This document shows positions 15,867 through 23,199 of a stretch of 64,000 bases of DNA, piece after piece. Position 1 is the first letter of the stretch. Every line of letters starts with the position of its first letter. Under the pieces are notes generated by a model. It saw only the letters and a program-made list of their open reading frames with translations, ran no database searches and was not told the DNA's origin. Made by a program: the position numbers and the translations under genes. Source of the DNA: Pseudomonas sp. MWU15-20650 (GTDB taxonomy: Bacteria; Pseudomonadota; Gammaproteobacteria; Pseudomonadales; Pseudomonadaceae); assembly GCF_023242475.1 (NCBI RefSeq), contig NZ_JALJFG010000027.1:1-64000 (forward strand). The letters run 5' to 3'.

Positions 15867-16775
15867 ATGCCAGGCACCCGCGTCACCACGTATGGTATGG
15901 AACAGCGCAGCGACCGCAGCGACTTCTACATCCGAGACAAGCGCGGGCGGGCGGCGCTGACCAGCCCCCATCGGCACGAGTACTTCCAGATCCAGATCAA
16001 CCTCGGCGGTGACACCGTGCAGCATATCGGCGGCGCGGTGCGGCCGTTCCCGCGAAAGGCGCTGGCCTTTATCCTGCCCCACCGCCTGCACGTGATTCCC
16101 CATCCCGAGGATGGCGAATTCATGCTGATCAACTTCAGCCAGGCGTTTCTGTTGCCGCAACTGACGTGCGATCCCCTGGACCTGGAAGACATTCCCATCG
16201 GCCAGGCGCCCGAGCTGTCGCCGTTTCGCTTCCAGGAGCAGCTGGACTTCATCCTCGATGACACCGCTTTTGCCGAAGTAAAAGCCTGGCTGGAGCCTAT
16301 GCGGTCCCTTGACGCCCACCGCAGGTTTGGCGCCCGGGAGCGGCTCAAGGGCTACCTGTTTCAATTGATCGGCCTGGTCTGCGAACAATATGCCGCGCCG
16401 TTGCAGGCGCTTGCCGCCGACAACGCTACCCGACGCGGGCGCAAGGACGCGCTGACGCGGGTGCAGCGTTACATCCGCGAGCATCTGCATGAGCCGACGC
16501 TCAACCTGACCGACACGGCCGCTGCCGCTTTCCTGTCGCCTAACTATTTGACCCATCTGCTGCGCAAGGAGACCGGCAAACCCTTTTCCCAACTGGTGCT
16601 CGACCGCCGTATGCAATTGGCCCGCACGCTGTTGCTCAACAGTCCGCAGATGATCGGCGTTATTGCCCAACGCTGCGGGTTTGCCGATGAAGCTTACTTT
16701 TCCCGCTGTTTTCGCAAGGTCCATGGCCTGGCGCCGGGGCAATTTCGCCGCCAGCAGCAGGCAGAATCGTTGTAG
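15867..16775 (+). CDS. AraC family transcriptional regulator
   Basis: A 302-residue regulator. The N-terminal cupin-like ligand domain contains SPHRHEYFQIQINLGGD and FILPHRLHVIPHP. The C-terminal AraC DNA-binding domain (about residues 195-300) has two helix-turn-helix motifs: LTDTAAAAFLSPNYLTHLLRK, and IGVIAQRCGFADEAYFSRCF followed by KVHGLAPGQFR. It follows the FAH-family gene on the same strand and may sense a substrate of that enzyme. ATG 15867 has a weak GAGAG box. Confidence 0.85.
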   Translation: MPGTRVTTYGMEQRSDRSDFYIRDKRGRAALTSPHRHEYFQIQINLGGDTVQHIGGAVRPFPRKALAFILPHRLHVIPHPEDGEFMLINFSQAFLLPQLTCDPLDLEDIPIGQAPELSPFRFQEQLDFILDDTAFAEVKAWLEPMRSLDAHRRFGARERLKGYLFQLIGLVCEQYAAPLQALAADNATRRGRKDALTRVQRYIREHLHEPTLNLTDTAAAAFLSPNYLTHLLRKETGKPFSQLVLDRRMQLARTLLLNSPQMIGVIAQRCGFADEAYFSRCFRKVHGLAPGQFRRQQQAESL

Positions 16776-16869
16776 CCAGGTATTTTTTACAAATCCACGA
16801 CAACGCAAATGTTTCTATATGCATACAATCTGCCGTCTCTAGACAACCCGAGCAGGACGCTTGCGAGTC

Positions 16870-17127
16870 ATGAACCAGCCAGGCACACCGTCTTCCCACA
16901 GCTTTCGTTATTTCACGGGCGGGGTTCTGTGCGTCGCGGTATTGCTTGGCATCTGTTTCATGCGGTTTAACGCACGGGTCGACCGTGAACGGGAAGAGGC
17001 CGCCGAGCGCCTGGCACTGTGTCAACATATTGAAAATGTCACCCGCGCGGCGGCGTCCGGTCTTGTGTCTCCCGAAGCCTGCAAGCAACTTAAAAAGCGT
17101 TATGCCGAAAGTGTCGCGCCGTTGTAA
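16870..17127 (+). CDS. Small single-span membrane protein (85 aa)
   Basis: Starts at ATG 16870. One membrane segment (FTGGVVLCVAVLLGICFM-like, about residues 15-32) is followed by a charged helix (RVDREREEAAERLALCQHIENV) and a short C-terminal part with a second cysteine (SPEACKQLKKRYAES). The two cysteines may form a disulfide if the tail is periplasmic. No family recognised. A TTG at 16861 would add three residues. Confidence 0.55.
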   Translation: MNQPGTPSSHSFRYFTGGVLCVAVLLGICFMRFNARVDREREEAAERLALCQHIENVTRAAASGLVSPEACKQLKKRYAESVAPL

Positions 17128-17261
17128 TCAATAGCCCTATTTTAATAACGGATATACAGCGGCGAAGTGTCGAAGGTTGGTCGCGTTGAACGCACCAAAA
17201 AGTGGCGCTCGATAGGCCGTCTACCTTAAAAAATGTGTGGCTATTGAATGACTTACGACAC

Positions 17262-17320
17262 TTTTAATCCGACGAAAGGATTAAAATAATCTTGTTACAC
17301 GTTTTGACAGTGGTTATTAT
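17262..17320 (+). promoter_or_regulatory. Promoter with upstream perfect inverted repeat
   Basis: TTTTAATCC (17262-17270) and GGATTAAAA (17278-17286) form a perfect 9-base inverted repeat with a 7-base spacer. Five bases later a sigma70-like promoter follows: TTGTTA (17292-17297), 17 bases, TATTAT (17315-17320). The repeat therefore sits at about -61 to -36 from the predicted start, a usual place for an activator. No coding gene follows within the next 95 bases on this strand, only a short transcript with a terminator. Confidence 0.5.
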
Positions 17321-17326
17321 AGCCGG

Positions 17327-17394
17327 GCGTTCACCTCCCACGGTTTATGCATTTTTAAATCCCAAGTTTCCATCAGCTACTTGGGATTTTTTTT
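17327..17394 (+). ncRNA. Candidate small RNA (about 68 nt)
   Basis: The stretch between the promoter (-10 at 17315-17320) and a strong intrinsic terminator (T run ending 17394) is too short for a plausible protein. The predicted RNA has an unpaired 5' part of about 30 bases (CGTTCACCTCCCACGG followed by an AT-rich stretch) and a 3' terminator stem. A CACCTCCC stretch is complementary to ribosome binding sites, which would suit base pairing with mRNA starts. No named family recognised. Confidence 0.45.
17358..17394 (+). terminator. Rho-independent terminator
   Basis: AATCCCAAGT (17358-17367) pairs perfectly with ACTTGGGATT (17379-17388) around an 11-base loop, followed directly by a T run to 17394. 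It is on the plus strand, facing the converging cyclase gene, and ends the candidate small RNA (or less likely a read-through from the 85-aa gene). Confidence 0.85.
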
Positions 17395-17415
17395 GCCCGG
17401 AATTTGACCTCGATG

Positions 17416-18360
17416 TCAAACTTCAATATCGGCAAACTCTGCCCGCATGCGCCCGTTGCGTTTGGCCTGGTACAGCAACTTATCGACGGTTTCGACAAAA
17501 CCCAGCATCGTGCTATTGGGCGTCACGATATGGGTGCCCACGCCCAGGCTCAGGGTCAGCAGGTTCGACACCGCTGAAAAACCATGTTCGATCTGCTGTT
17601 GGCAAATCAGGTGCAGGCAGCGCCGCGCCACCTGCCGGGCCGATGCAGCGTCGGTTTCCGGCAGCAACCACACAAACTCCTCGCCGCCTATGCGCGCGAT
17701 GAAGTCCCGTGGCCGGTTGGCAGCCAATGATAGGGTACGCGCCACTTGGCGCAGGCATTCATCGCCCTTGATGTGGCCATAGTGGTCGTTGTACTGCTTG
17801 AAAAAATCGATATCCAGGATGATCAACGACAGTGGTAACTGGCTGCGCTGGGCGGCGGCCCATTCGCGCTCCAGTACGGTGTCGAACATGCGCCGGTTGG
17901 CGATGCCGGTGAGGCCGTCCTGGAAGGAATATTCTTCCAGTTGCTTTTGCAGGCGGATGAGGTGTTCTTCGGTCTTCTTGCGTTCGCTGATGTCGAACAT
18001 AAAGCCGATCAAGGCTTGGACTTCGCCGTCCTTGCGCACCACATGCACCACGTCGCGAATCCATACATAGTCGCCATTGGCCGTCAGGGCGCGGTAGTCG
18101 GCCTCGTGATCGACGCCGGCGCGTGACTGTGACACGCAGAAATTCACCACGTATTCACGGTCGTCCGGGTGCATGCGCTCGACCCAGTCATCCACGCTGG
18201 TCCAGCTTTGCGGGGTCCAGCCCAGCAGCGTTTCGATTTGCGGGCCGATATAACTGAAGGTCATGGTCTGCCAATCAATGCGCCAGGGGATGGCCTTGGT
18301 CGACTCGAGCAGTGTCTTGTATACGTCGCTGTCGGGCTGGCTCGGGGGATTGATGTTCAT
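17416..18360 (-). CDS. PAS-GGDEF diguanylate cyclase
   Basis: A 314-residue cytoplasmic protein that should make cyclic di-GMP from two GTP. A PAS domain with PAC tail covers about residues 18-130 (IPWRIDWQTMTFSYIGPQIE, then GDYVWIRDVVHVVRKDGEV and GFMFDISERKK). The GGDEF domain (about 145-310) begins YSFQDGLTGIANRRMFD, has the metal-binding IILDIDFFKQYND, and an intact active-site loop R-I-G-G-E-E-F. Five residues before the loop, RPRD forms an RxxD inhibitory site, so product inhibition is expected. No EAL domain and no membrane segment. The PAS may sense a cytoplasmic ligand or redox signal; no heme motif is evident. Confidence 0.9.
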   Translation of the reverse strand: MNINPPSQPDSDVYKTLLESTKAIPWRIDWQTMTFSYIGPQIETLLGWTPQSWTSVDDWVERMHPDDREYVVNFCVSQSRAGVDHEADYRALTANGDYVWIRDVVHVVRKDGEVQALIGFMFDISERKKTEEHLIRLQKQLEEYSFQDGLTGIANRRMFDTVLEREWAAAQRSQLPLSLIILDIDFFKQYNDHYGHIKGDECLRQVARTLSLAANRPRDFIARIGGEEFVWLLPETDAASARQVARRCLHLICQQQIEHGFSAVSNLLTLSLGVGTHIVTPNSTMLGFVETVDKLLYQAKRNGRMRAEFADIEV

Positions 18361-18608
18361 GGCGAGTGGCTCAAGGAGGAGGGCAAAGAGCCAAGAGCGT
18401 CTTGTGATCAGCCGTGCGAGTCAAGCCCAAGGCAGCGCAGCAGACGAGAGGTCGTATGCTGGTTTTCTGGCGTCAGCGCGCCCGCGTTCCAGCGGCAAAA
18501 TGCGTGCTGGCTAACACTTTTGAGTGAATTGTTCAGTAGCAGGCAAAACCTTATCTATGCTGGTTGCATCACATCAACCGAGTAGAACCCAGGGACGGGG
18601 GGCTTGTC

Positions 18609-18857
18609 ATGATTTCGATCGCTGAACTCAACCGCATCATGGCGGTGGGCTTCTCGCCACTGTCTTGTGATTGCACCTTCAACAGCGACGGTTCATTGCG
18701 CATCTGCGTCTTCGAACCGGCGTCCGGCCGTGTTGACCTGCTGCTGACGCGCGTATCGCCTCAAGGCTTGGACAGCATCCGTTCCATCTCAAACCTGATT
18801 GGCGAGCTGCGCACGGAAATCAAGGCCGGGCGCCGTGGTTTTGCGGCGATGGGCTAG
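18609..18857 (+). CDS. DUF1652 family protein
   Basis: An 82-residue protein with the DUF1652 pattern throughout: MISIAELNRIMAVGFSPLSC, DCTFNSDGSLRICVFEPASG, RVDLLLTRVSPQGLDSIRSI and NLIGELRTEIKAG. The family is nearly confined to Pseudomonas and has no assigned function. ATG 18609 follows a GGGG stretch; an in-frame ATG at 18564 would add 15 residues unlike the family. Its stop codon overlaps the stop of the converging lipoprotein gene. Confidence 0.82.
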   Translation: MISIAELNRIMAVGFSPLSCDCTFNSDGSLRICVFEPASGRVDLLLTRVSPQGLDSIRSISNLIGELRTEIKAGRRGFAAMG

Positions 18858-18994
18858 CTGTTGACGGTGCTGGTTGGGGTCGAGACAGCGCCGTAGTAGC
18901 GCCAGCAGCAATGCCGGTGTTCCGGCACGATCACGCAGCCACTCAGGCTCACGATCAGCAGGGCGGCAACTAGCATGGATAGGCGACGGGACAT
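18854..18994 (-). CDS. Tiny lipoprotein (46 aa)
   Basis: ATG 18994 has an AGAGGA box seven bases upstream on the minus strand. The product starts MSRRLSMLVAALLIVSLSGC, a clear lipoprotein signal with lipobox L-S-G-C20. The mature part is only about 27 residues (CVIVPEHRHCCWRYYGAVST and a short Ser/Thr tail), rich in His and Cys. It overlaps the DUF1652 gene tail to tail by four bases. Its metal-like HRHCC cluster may matter given the metal-sensor-like operon at 19.2-21.1 kb, but function is unknown. Confidence 0.6.
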   Translation of the reverse strand: MSRRLSMLVAALLIVSLSGCVIVPEHRHCCWRYYGAVSTPTSTVNS

Positions 18995-19219
18995 GATATT
19001 TCCTCTTGGTGGGTGCTGCGTTAATCGTTGAACGCAGCCACCGGCATAAATCCGTCGCGTTGCTTTCAAACATTTCATCCCGCATTGCCATGCCCTGGGC
19101 AATACTTCCCCTGAATCAACGCTTGGGAAAAATCCGATTTTTTTGCGACGGATTTTCCGGCGTCCGCCGTTCAACCCATCAGCAACGAGCATTTTCGCTC
19201 GTCGTATGAAGGAGTTGCC

Positions 19220-19531
19220 ATGCGCCCACTGGCCCAATTGCGCTATGCCTTGCTTGTTCCGCTGGCTTTTGCCGCGCTGATCAGCACCCCGACCTTTGCC
19301 CAGACCGAAGTGATTATTCGCCAGGCACCGCCGGCGGAGCGCGTCGAGGTGATCCCTGCCGGACGCCCGGGCTATGCCTGGGACCGTGGCCATTGGCGCT
19401 GGGAGCGGGGCGCTTATGCCTGGGTGCCGGGCCACTGGCAACCGGTGATGCGCAATGCGCGTTGGGAGCCTGGGCACTGGGAGTCCCGTGGCCCGAACTG
19501 GTACTGGCGCGAAGGGCATTGGCGCCGCTGA
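19220..19531 (+). CDS. YXWGXW repeat-containing secreted protein
   Basis: A 103-residue protein with a signal peptide (cleavage near TPTFAQT) and a mature region made of tryptophan-histidine repeats: WDRGHWRWE, YAWVPGHWQ, ARWEPGHWE and WYWREGHW. These are degenerate copies of the YXWGXW motif. Such proteins are exported to the periplasm or envelope and have no defined function; the HW pairs could bind metal. The start at 19220 has an AAGGAG box. It lies 37 bases upstream of the ECF sigma factor and may belong to the same operon. Confidence 0.78.
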   Translation: MRPLAQLRYALLVPLAFAALISTPTFAQTEVIIRQAPPAERVEVIPAGRPGYAWDRGHWRWERGAYAWVPGHWQPVMRNARWEPGHWESRGPNWYWREGHWRR

Positions 19532-19568
19532 AACCTGATACTTAGCCCCCGGAGCGAGAATTACCCGA

Positions 19569-20147
19569 TTGAAAGACATTGATCCGGACGTTGAGCTACT
19601 GGCGCGTATCGGCAACAACGAACCTGCGGCCGTCAACGAAATGGTGACGCGTAAACTGCCGCGCTTGCTGGCGCTCGCCAGTCGGATCCTCGGGGATGCG
19701 GACGAGGCCAAGGACGTGGCCCAGGAAAGTTTTTTACGTATCTGGCGCCAGGCGGCCAATTGGCGCCCCGGTGAAGCGCGTTTCGACACCTGGCTGCATC
19801 GGGTTGCGCTTAACCTGTGCCATGACCGCCTGCGCCGGCGCAAGGAACGCCCATTGAGTGAGGAGCAAGCGCTTGAACTGGCCGACAGCGCACCGTCCCC
19901 CGATGAACAGTTGGAGACGGCCGATCGCAGCGCAAGCATGGCTGCCGCATTGGCGGCGTTGCCCGAGCGCCAGCGTGAAGCCATTGTGTTGCAGTACTAC
20001 CAGGAGCTGTCGAACATCGACGCCGCGGCCCTGATGAATATCAGCGTCGAGGCACTGGAGAGCCTGCTGTCGCGGGCCCGACGCCAGTTGCGCAGTCAAC
20101 TTGCCGACACACCCGGGCTCGCCCGCCCAGGAAGGGGAAAACCATGA
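19569..20147 (+). CDS. ECF-type RNA polymerase sigma factor
   Basis: A 192-residue alternative sigma factor. Region 2 is seen in RILGDADEAKDVAQESFLRIWRQA and FDTWLHRVALNLCHDRLRRRK; region 4 in ALAALPERQREAIVLQYYQELSN followed by IDAAALMNISVEALESLLSRARRQLR. It directs RNA polymerase to a small set of envelope- or metal-stress promoters. TTG 19569 is the start, with GGAGCGAG upstream. The next gene overlaps its stop codon by four bases (ATGA), a sign of translational coupling with the predicted anti-sigma partner. Confidence 0.87.
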   Translation: MKDIDPDVELLARIGNNEPAAVNEMVTRKLPRLLALASRILGDADEAKDVAQESFLRIWRQAANWRPGEARFDTWLHRVALNLCHDRLRRRKERPLSEEQALELADSAPSPDEQLETADRSASMAAALAALPERQREAIVLQYYQELSNIDAAALMNISVEALESLLSRARRQLRSQLADTPGLARPGRGKP

Positions 20148-20575
20148 CACCTGAACGATTTGCTCACCTGGCGGATGCCTATGGTGCGAGCCTGCAGCGC
20201 TGGCCCGTTGCCGAACAAGCCGCCGCCCAGGCGTTGCTCGACAGCGGCAACCCGAGCGCCCGCGAAGCCTTGCACGAAGCGAACTGGCTCGATAGGCAGA
20301 TGGACAGCCACCAACTGGCCTTCGCCGACCCGGCACTGGCCAGCCGGATTCGCCAGTCCGCACCGCGGCGGGCTTCATTCTGGTCGCGCTATGCCAACTG
20401 GTTATCGCCGGCCGGGGTGGTCGGCGTGGGCATTGCCGGTATCGCTGCCGGGGTGCTGGTGGCGTCGATGAGCATACCCGGGCCACTGTTGTCATCCGAA
20501 GTGCTGCCCAGCGTCTTCGATCAGGGCGATGCGGAAGTCGTGTTCACCGTCAACGCCGAGGAAGCCGAGCAATGA
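20144..20575 (+). CDS. Putative anti-sigma factor (single-span membrane protein)
   Basis: A 143-residue protein. The soluble N-terminus (about 1-83: MTPERFAHLADAYGASLQRW, REALHEANWLDRQMDSHQLA) would face the cytoplasm and could hold the sigma factor. One membrane span (about 86-108, SPAGVVGVGIAGIAAGVLVA) follows, then a short periplasmic tail. No zinc-binding HxxxCxxC motif is present. The role as anti-sigma is inferred from topology and from overlap with the sigma gene (20144-20147) and with the next gene (20572-20575). Confidence 0.65.
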   Translation: MTPERFAHLADAYGASLQRWPVAEQAAAQALLDSGNPSAREALHEANWLDRQMDSHQLAFADPALASRIRQSAPRRASFWSRYANWLSPAGVVGVGIAGIAAGVLVASMSIPGPLLSSEVLPSVFDQGDAEVVFTVNAEEAEQ

Positions 20576-21066
20576 CACCCAAATCCCTTAAACCATGGTT
20601 GCTCGTTTCGGTATTGCTCAATGTGTTCTTGATCGGCGGGGTGGGCGGCGGCCTTTATCACTGGATGGTCAGTGCCAAACCCGCAGAAGCGATGGTCAAT
20701 CAGCATGGCTTGCGCCAAGCGATGTTCAAGTTGCCCCCGGAGCGCCGCAAGGAACTGCGCCAACTGCTGCGCCATAACCGCGCCGACAGTCAGCCGCTGA
20801 TCATGGCCGGGCGCGAAGCACGCCTTGGGGTGATCAAGCAACTGGAAGCGCCGACCCTGGACCGCGACGTATTGGTCAGCGAGTTGGCCAAGGCGCGCGA
20901 AGCCGATGTGGCGCTCAGGGCCCTGGTGGACGCCACCCTGGCGCAGTTCGCCAGTAACTTGCCCCAAGGTGAGCGGCAGAAGTTGGTCGAGGCGCTGTAC
21001 CAGCGTGGGCAGGTCAAGGCCAAGGAAAAGGTCACCCAGGTGGTTGTGAATAAACCTCGCTCTTGA
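20572..21066 (+). CDS. Periplasmic heavy-metal-sensor-like protein (CnrR/ZraP-type)
   Basis: A 164-residue protein with one N-terminal membrane anchor (LKPWLLVSVLLNVFLIGGVGG) and a periplasmic helical domain: FKLPPERRKELRQLLRHNRA, LIMAGREARLGVIKQLEAPT, VSELAKAREADVALRALVD. This is the pattern of the Metal_resist/heavy-metal-sensor family, whose members sense nickel, cobalt, copper or zinc, or stress, in the periplasm. Coupled by four-base overlap to the upstream membrane protein and by that to the sigma factor, it most likely supplies the signal for the sigma/anti-sigma pair. The metal, if any, is not known. Confidence 0.75.
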   Translation: MTPKSLKPWLLVSVLLNVFLIGGVGGGLYHWMVSAKPAEAMVNQHGLRQAMFKLPPERRKELRQLLRHNRADSQPLIMAGREARLGVIKQLEAPTLDRDVLVSELAKAREADVALRALVDATLAQFASNLPQGERQKLVEALYQRGQVKAKEKVTQVVVNKPRS

Positions 21067-21140
21067 GCGGTCGTGCACTCACAAGTCAATGATGAAATGC
21101 CATTCGAGTGCAGGGATGAATGTGGGCTCACCCAACAATG

Positions 21141-21158
21141 GGCGGCCGTCCAGCCGCC
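21141..21158 (+). terminator. Hairpin after the ECF operon
   Basis: GGCGGC (21141-21146) pairs with GCCGCC (21153-21158) around a CGTCCA loop, 75 bases after the last gene of the ECF operon and before the converging toxin-like gene. There is no T run, so the assignment is weak. Confidence 0.3.
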
Positions 21159-21191
21159 TCATGAAGTTCAATCGAAAGCGTGTCGCAAGGG

Positions 21192-22337
21192 TCACTTATT
21201 TATGAGTGAATACCGGGTGGGGGTGTTGGAGGCTGCTGGTTTGTTTCGCTTTTCTTTAAGGTCCAAGATCGTATCAGCCCTCGAATCTTGAAAGTAAGCT
21301 CGATGGTCTGCTCTTATTTTGGTGGTGTCTCCTATTAAGGTGTCATCTGATTTGAACACATCTTTAGAGAAATGAAATTTCAAAAATTCTTTATCGCCTG
21401 ATGCTGATATTTTGCAGTTTGGGTTGACGATAAAGTCACCCAGATGCCCGTCCCTAAAGACGGGTCTGCAGCCAATTATATTCTCCGGTGGAATAAAAGC
21501 TGGAACAAATTCCTCTGCGTCGGCAGCATTTGTAACAGCGCCCTCTCCGGTATGTTTGGTCAGTCCCTCACTGACACAGATGCATCTACCGGTCGCAACG
21601 GCATAAATAAAGCCATCCTGTTGTCCGTATTGTTCAGCGAATTTAAATTGAGAGACAAAATCAAAGCTGGATGAGAGCGAGACCACGCCGCCAGTCCATC
21701 CGGTGGTAGGCCTGTTTTCCCCTGCAGTGAGCGCATCGTTTACATAGGGTTTGTTTATAAATCCCCCTCCCTGGAACCCCCAAATTGGCATGAACTGGGG
21801 AGCCATTCCGATTTTAAAGACGCTTTCTGGAGTTCCGTAGTTACCATTGGGCCTGACGGATCTATACAAAACGGCACCATCCAAATCTCTCACTTCACAT
21901 GCGGAGTTAGTTCCTTGGGTGATGGAAGACATGATGTATTGCTCCATGTTTCTTCGGAAGCTCATGTCGGAGAGAAATAATTGATTGGCAATGCTGTTTA
22001 CCTGGTGTCTTGCGCGGGTAAGTGCTTGTTGAGCTGCCGCTTTGTTTTTTTCAGGGGCTAAAGGGTCCTGCGTTATTTTGCTGTATTCAATGTATTTCTT
22101 CTCTCCGGTTACCGTCATCAGCGCTTGTTCTGCGAACCGCTCCGCATCTGCAAATTGCCGGCTGCGTAAATAGAAAGAAGCACTGCAAAGCAACGTCTCT
22201 ACGTTATGGTTTTTGGGCGCGGAAGCAGAAAAGTCAGCGACTGATTTGTGGGCCTTATCTGGTTTTTTTGTTGTTTCTTCGGGGGAATCATAAGGGTCGC
22301 TTTGGCGAACATTAGAGGTGCTGAAAATGTTAAACAT
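21192..22337 (-). CDS. Putative ADP-ribosyltransferase toxin (cholera/pertussis-like)
   Basis: A 381-residue protein. The C-terminal half carries all three elements of R-S-E-type mono-ADP-ribosyltransferases. These are V-L-Y-R159-S-V-R-P followed by P-E-S-V-F-K-I-G (compare YRxDSRPPEDVFQNGF in pertussis toxin S1), the V-S220-L-S-S-S strand, and D273-A-E275-E followed six residues later by IPPENI, which is the spacing seen at the catalytic glutamate of pertussis and cholera A subunits. The N-terminal 150 residues are polar and helical (FYLRSRQFADAERFAEQAL) with no signal peptide; they may be a translocation or partner-binding region. The gene is AT-richer than its neighbours and has rare codons, suggesting transfer. 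GAGG seven bases upstream supports ATG 22337. No B subunit, immunity or secretion gene is adjacent. Fold assignment is inference from motifs, fairly strong. Confidence 0.72.
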   Translation of the reverse strand: MFNIFSTSNVRQSDPYDSPEETTKKPDKAHKSVADFSASAPKNHNVETLLCSASFYLRSRQFADAERFAEQALMTVTGEKKYIEYSKITQDPLAPEKNKAAAQQALTRARHQVNSIANQLFLSDMSFRRNMEQYIMSSITQGTNSACEVRDLDGAVLYRSVRPNGNYGTPESVFKIGMAPQFMPIWGFQGGGFINKPYVNDALTAGENRPTTGWTGGVVSLSSSFDFVSQFKFAEQYGQQDGFIYAVATGRCICVSEGLTKHTGEGAVTNAADAEEFVPAFIPPENIIGCRPVFRDGHLGDFIVNPNCKISASGDKEFLKFHFSKDVFKSDDTLIGDTTKIRADHRAYFQDSRADTILDLKEKRNKPAASNTPTRYSLINK

Positions 22338-22707
22338 TCTTTTTCCTCGCGTGCTGAAGTACTGTTGAGCCTGGTCAGGATTTTTCGAGCGCACAACCCG
22401 CTCGCAATACTGCCTACGCTTAACAACTAACGCGTCACAGTTCGTTCAGTGATCACTGGGAGGAAAGAGTGCCGGCATCACTTATAACGTCTGTCAGCGC
22501 TTGAAATATAAGTGGTAAATAAATACAAACAGTTCCATGCATAGCTCGTATTCGAGATAAGCGAGCCTGAGCGTAGAGAGGGTTGGTGAGGGCTTCATAA
22601 GCCCCACGTTCCAAGCGCACGCAGCCGCTGTCGCGTTCGTCAAATCCTTTGTCGAACGGCAGAAAGAGAATGCAATGGCATGGCGAGGCAGGAGGCAGAA
22701 GGCTGCG
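22338..22707. other. Gap upstream of the toxin-like gene
   Basis: About 370 AT-richer bases between the toxin-like gene and the NUDIX gene, both on the minus strand. It contains a perfect 12-base palindrome, CAGTGATCACTG (22447-22458), roughly 110 bases before the toxin start and so a possible operator, and a small hairpin GGGCTT-CAT-AAGCCC (22590-22604) that could end NUDIX transcription. I searched by eye for a type III secretion hrp box (GGAACC-N16-CCAC) and did not find one. No gene recognised. Confidence 0.45.
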
Positions 22708-23070
22708 CTACAGGCGACGCACGAAGGACTTGACGATGTGCCGGGTGGCGTCAGTGGTGTCCAGCTCATCCAGGGCGTCATAGGCATGCCACCGGCAATC
22801 GACGATTTCATTGCACGGCCGGGCATCTGCGATGTTGACCACCGAGGCTTCAAACACATGGTGCAGGGTGTCGCGGGCCTTGAGTTCCTGCAGGTACAGC
22901 AGCCCATCCACGGTCAACCCGGTTTCTTCTTGCAGCTCCCGTTCGGCCGCGCCGACCGGGCGCTCGTGGGGCTCGACCTTGCCGCCTGGCAATGCCCATT
23001 TTGATCGAGACTTGCGCACGAAGAGGATATGCCCCTCGTGAGCGCAAATGACAGTTGCACGTATTTTCAA
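22708..23070 (-). CDS. NUDIX hydrolase
   Basis: A 120-residue enzyme that hydrolyses a nucleoside diphosphate linked to another group. The Nudix box is complete: GGKVEPHERPVGAAERELQE-ETGL fits GX5EX7REUXEEXGU. The fold starts RATVICAHEGHILFVRKSRS and ends in a short helix. The size and simple architecture fit a MutT-like housecleaning enzyme, but the substrate is unknown. The start is taken at TTG 23070 as the first codon of the family alignment; the ribosome binding site is weak and the start uncertain. Confidence 0.82.
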   Translation of the reverse strand: MKIRATVICAHEGHILFVRKSRSKWALPGGKVEPHERPVGAAERELQEETGLTVDGLLYLQELKARDTLHHVFEASVVNIADARPCNEIVDCRWHAYDALDELDTTDATRHIVKSFVRRL

Positions 23071-23199
23071 TATTTGTAGCGCTCGCAGATGAATGAATTG
23101 ACATAAAAGTGTAATGCAATTGTCATGCTAAGTGGTTGTGGCGTGGGCGGGAGAGTATGTAGATACTGCCCGCTGAATGAACACGCACGAGGAACACCG

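Noticed and set aside
17303..17320. TTGACA near 17303 as the -35 box of the small-RNA promoter
   Set aside because: It lies only about five bases from the TATTAT box, far too close; TTGTTA at 17292 gives the correct 17-base spacing.
18995..19984. Upstream part of a 376-codon minus-strand frame ending at 18854
   Set aside because: Only the last 46 codons have a start with ribosome binding site and a lipoprotein signal; the rest is antisense to the YXWGXW and sigma factor genes.
22338..22500. hrp box upstream of the ADP-ribosyltransferase-like gene
   Set aside because: No GGAACC-N16-CCAC pattern could be found on the minus strand, so type III control is not supported by the sequence.
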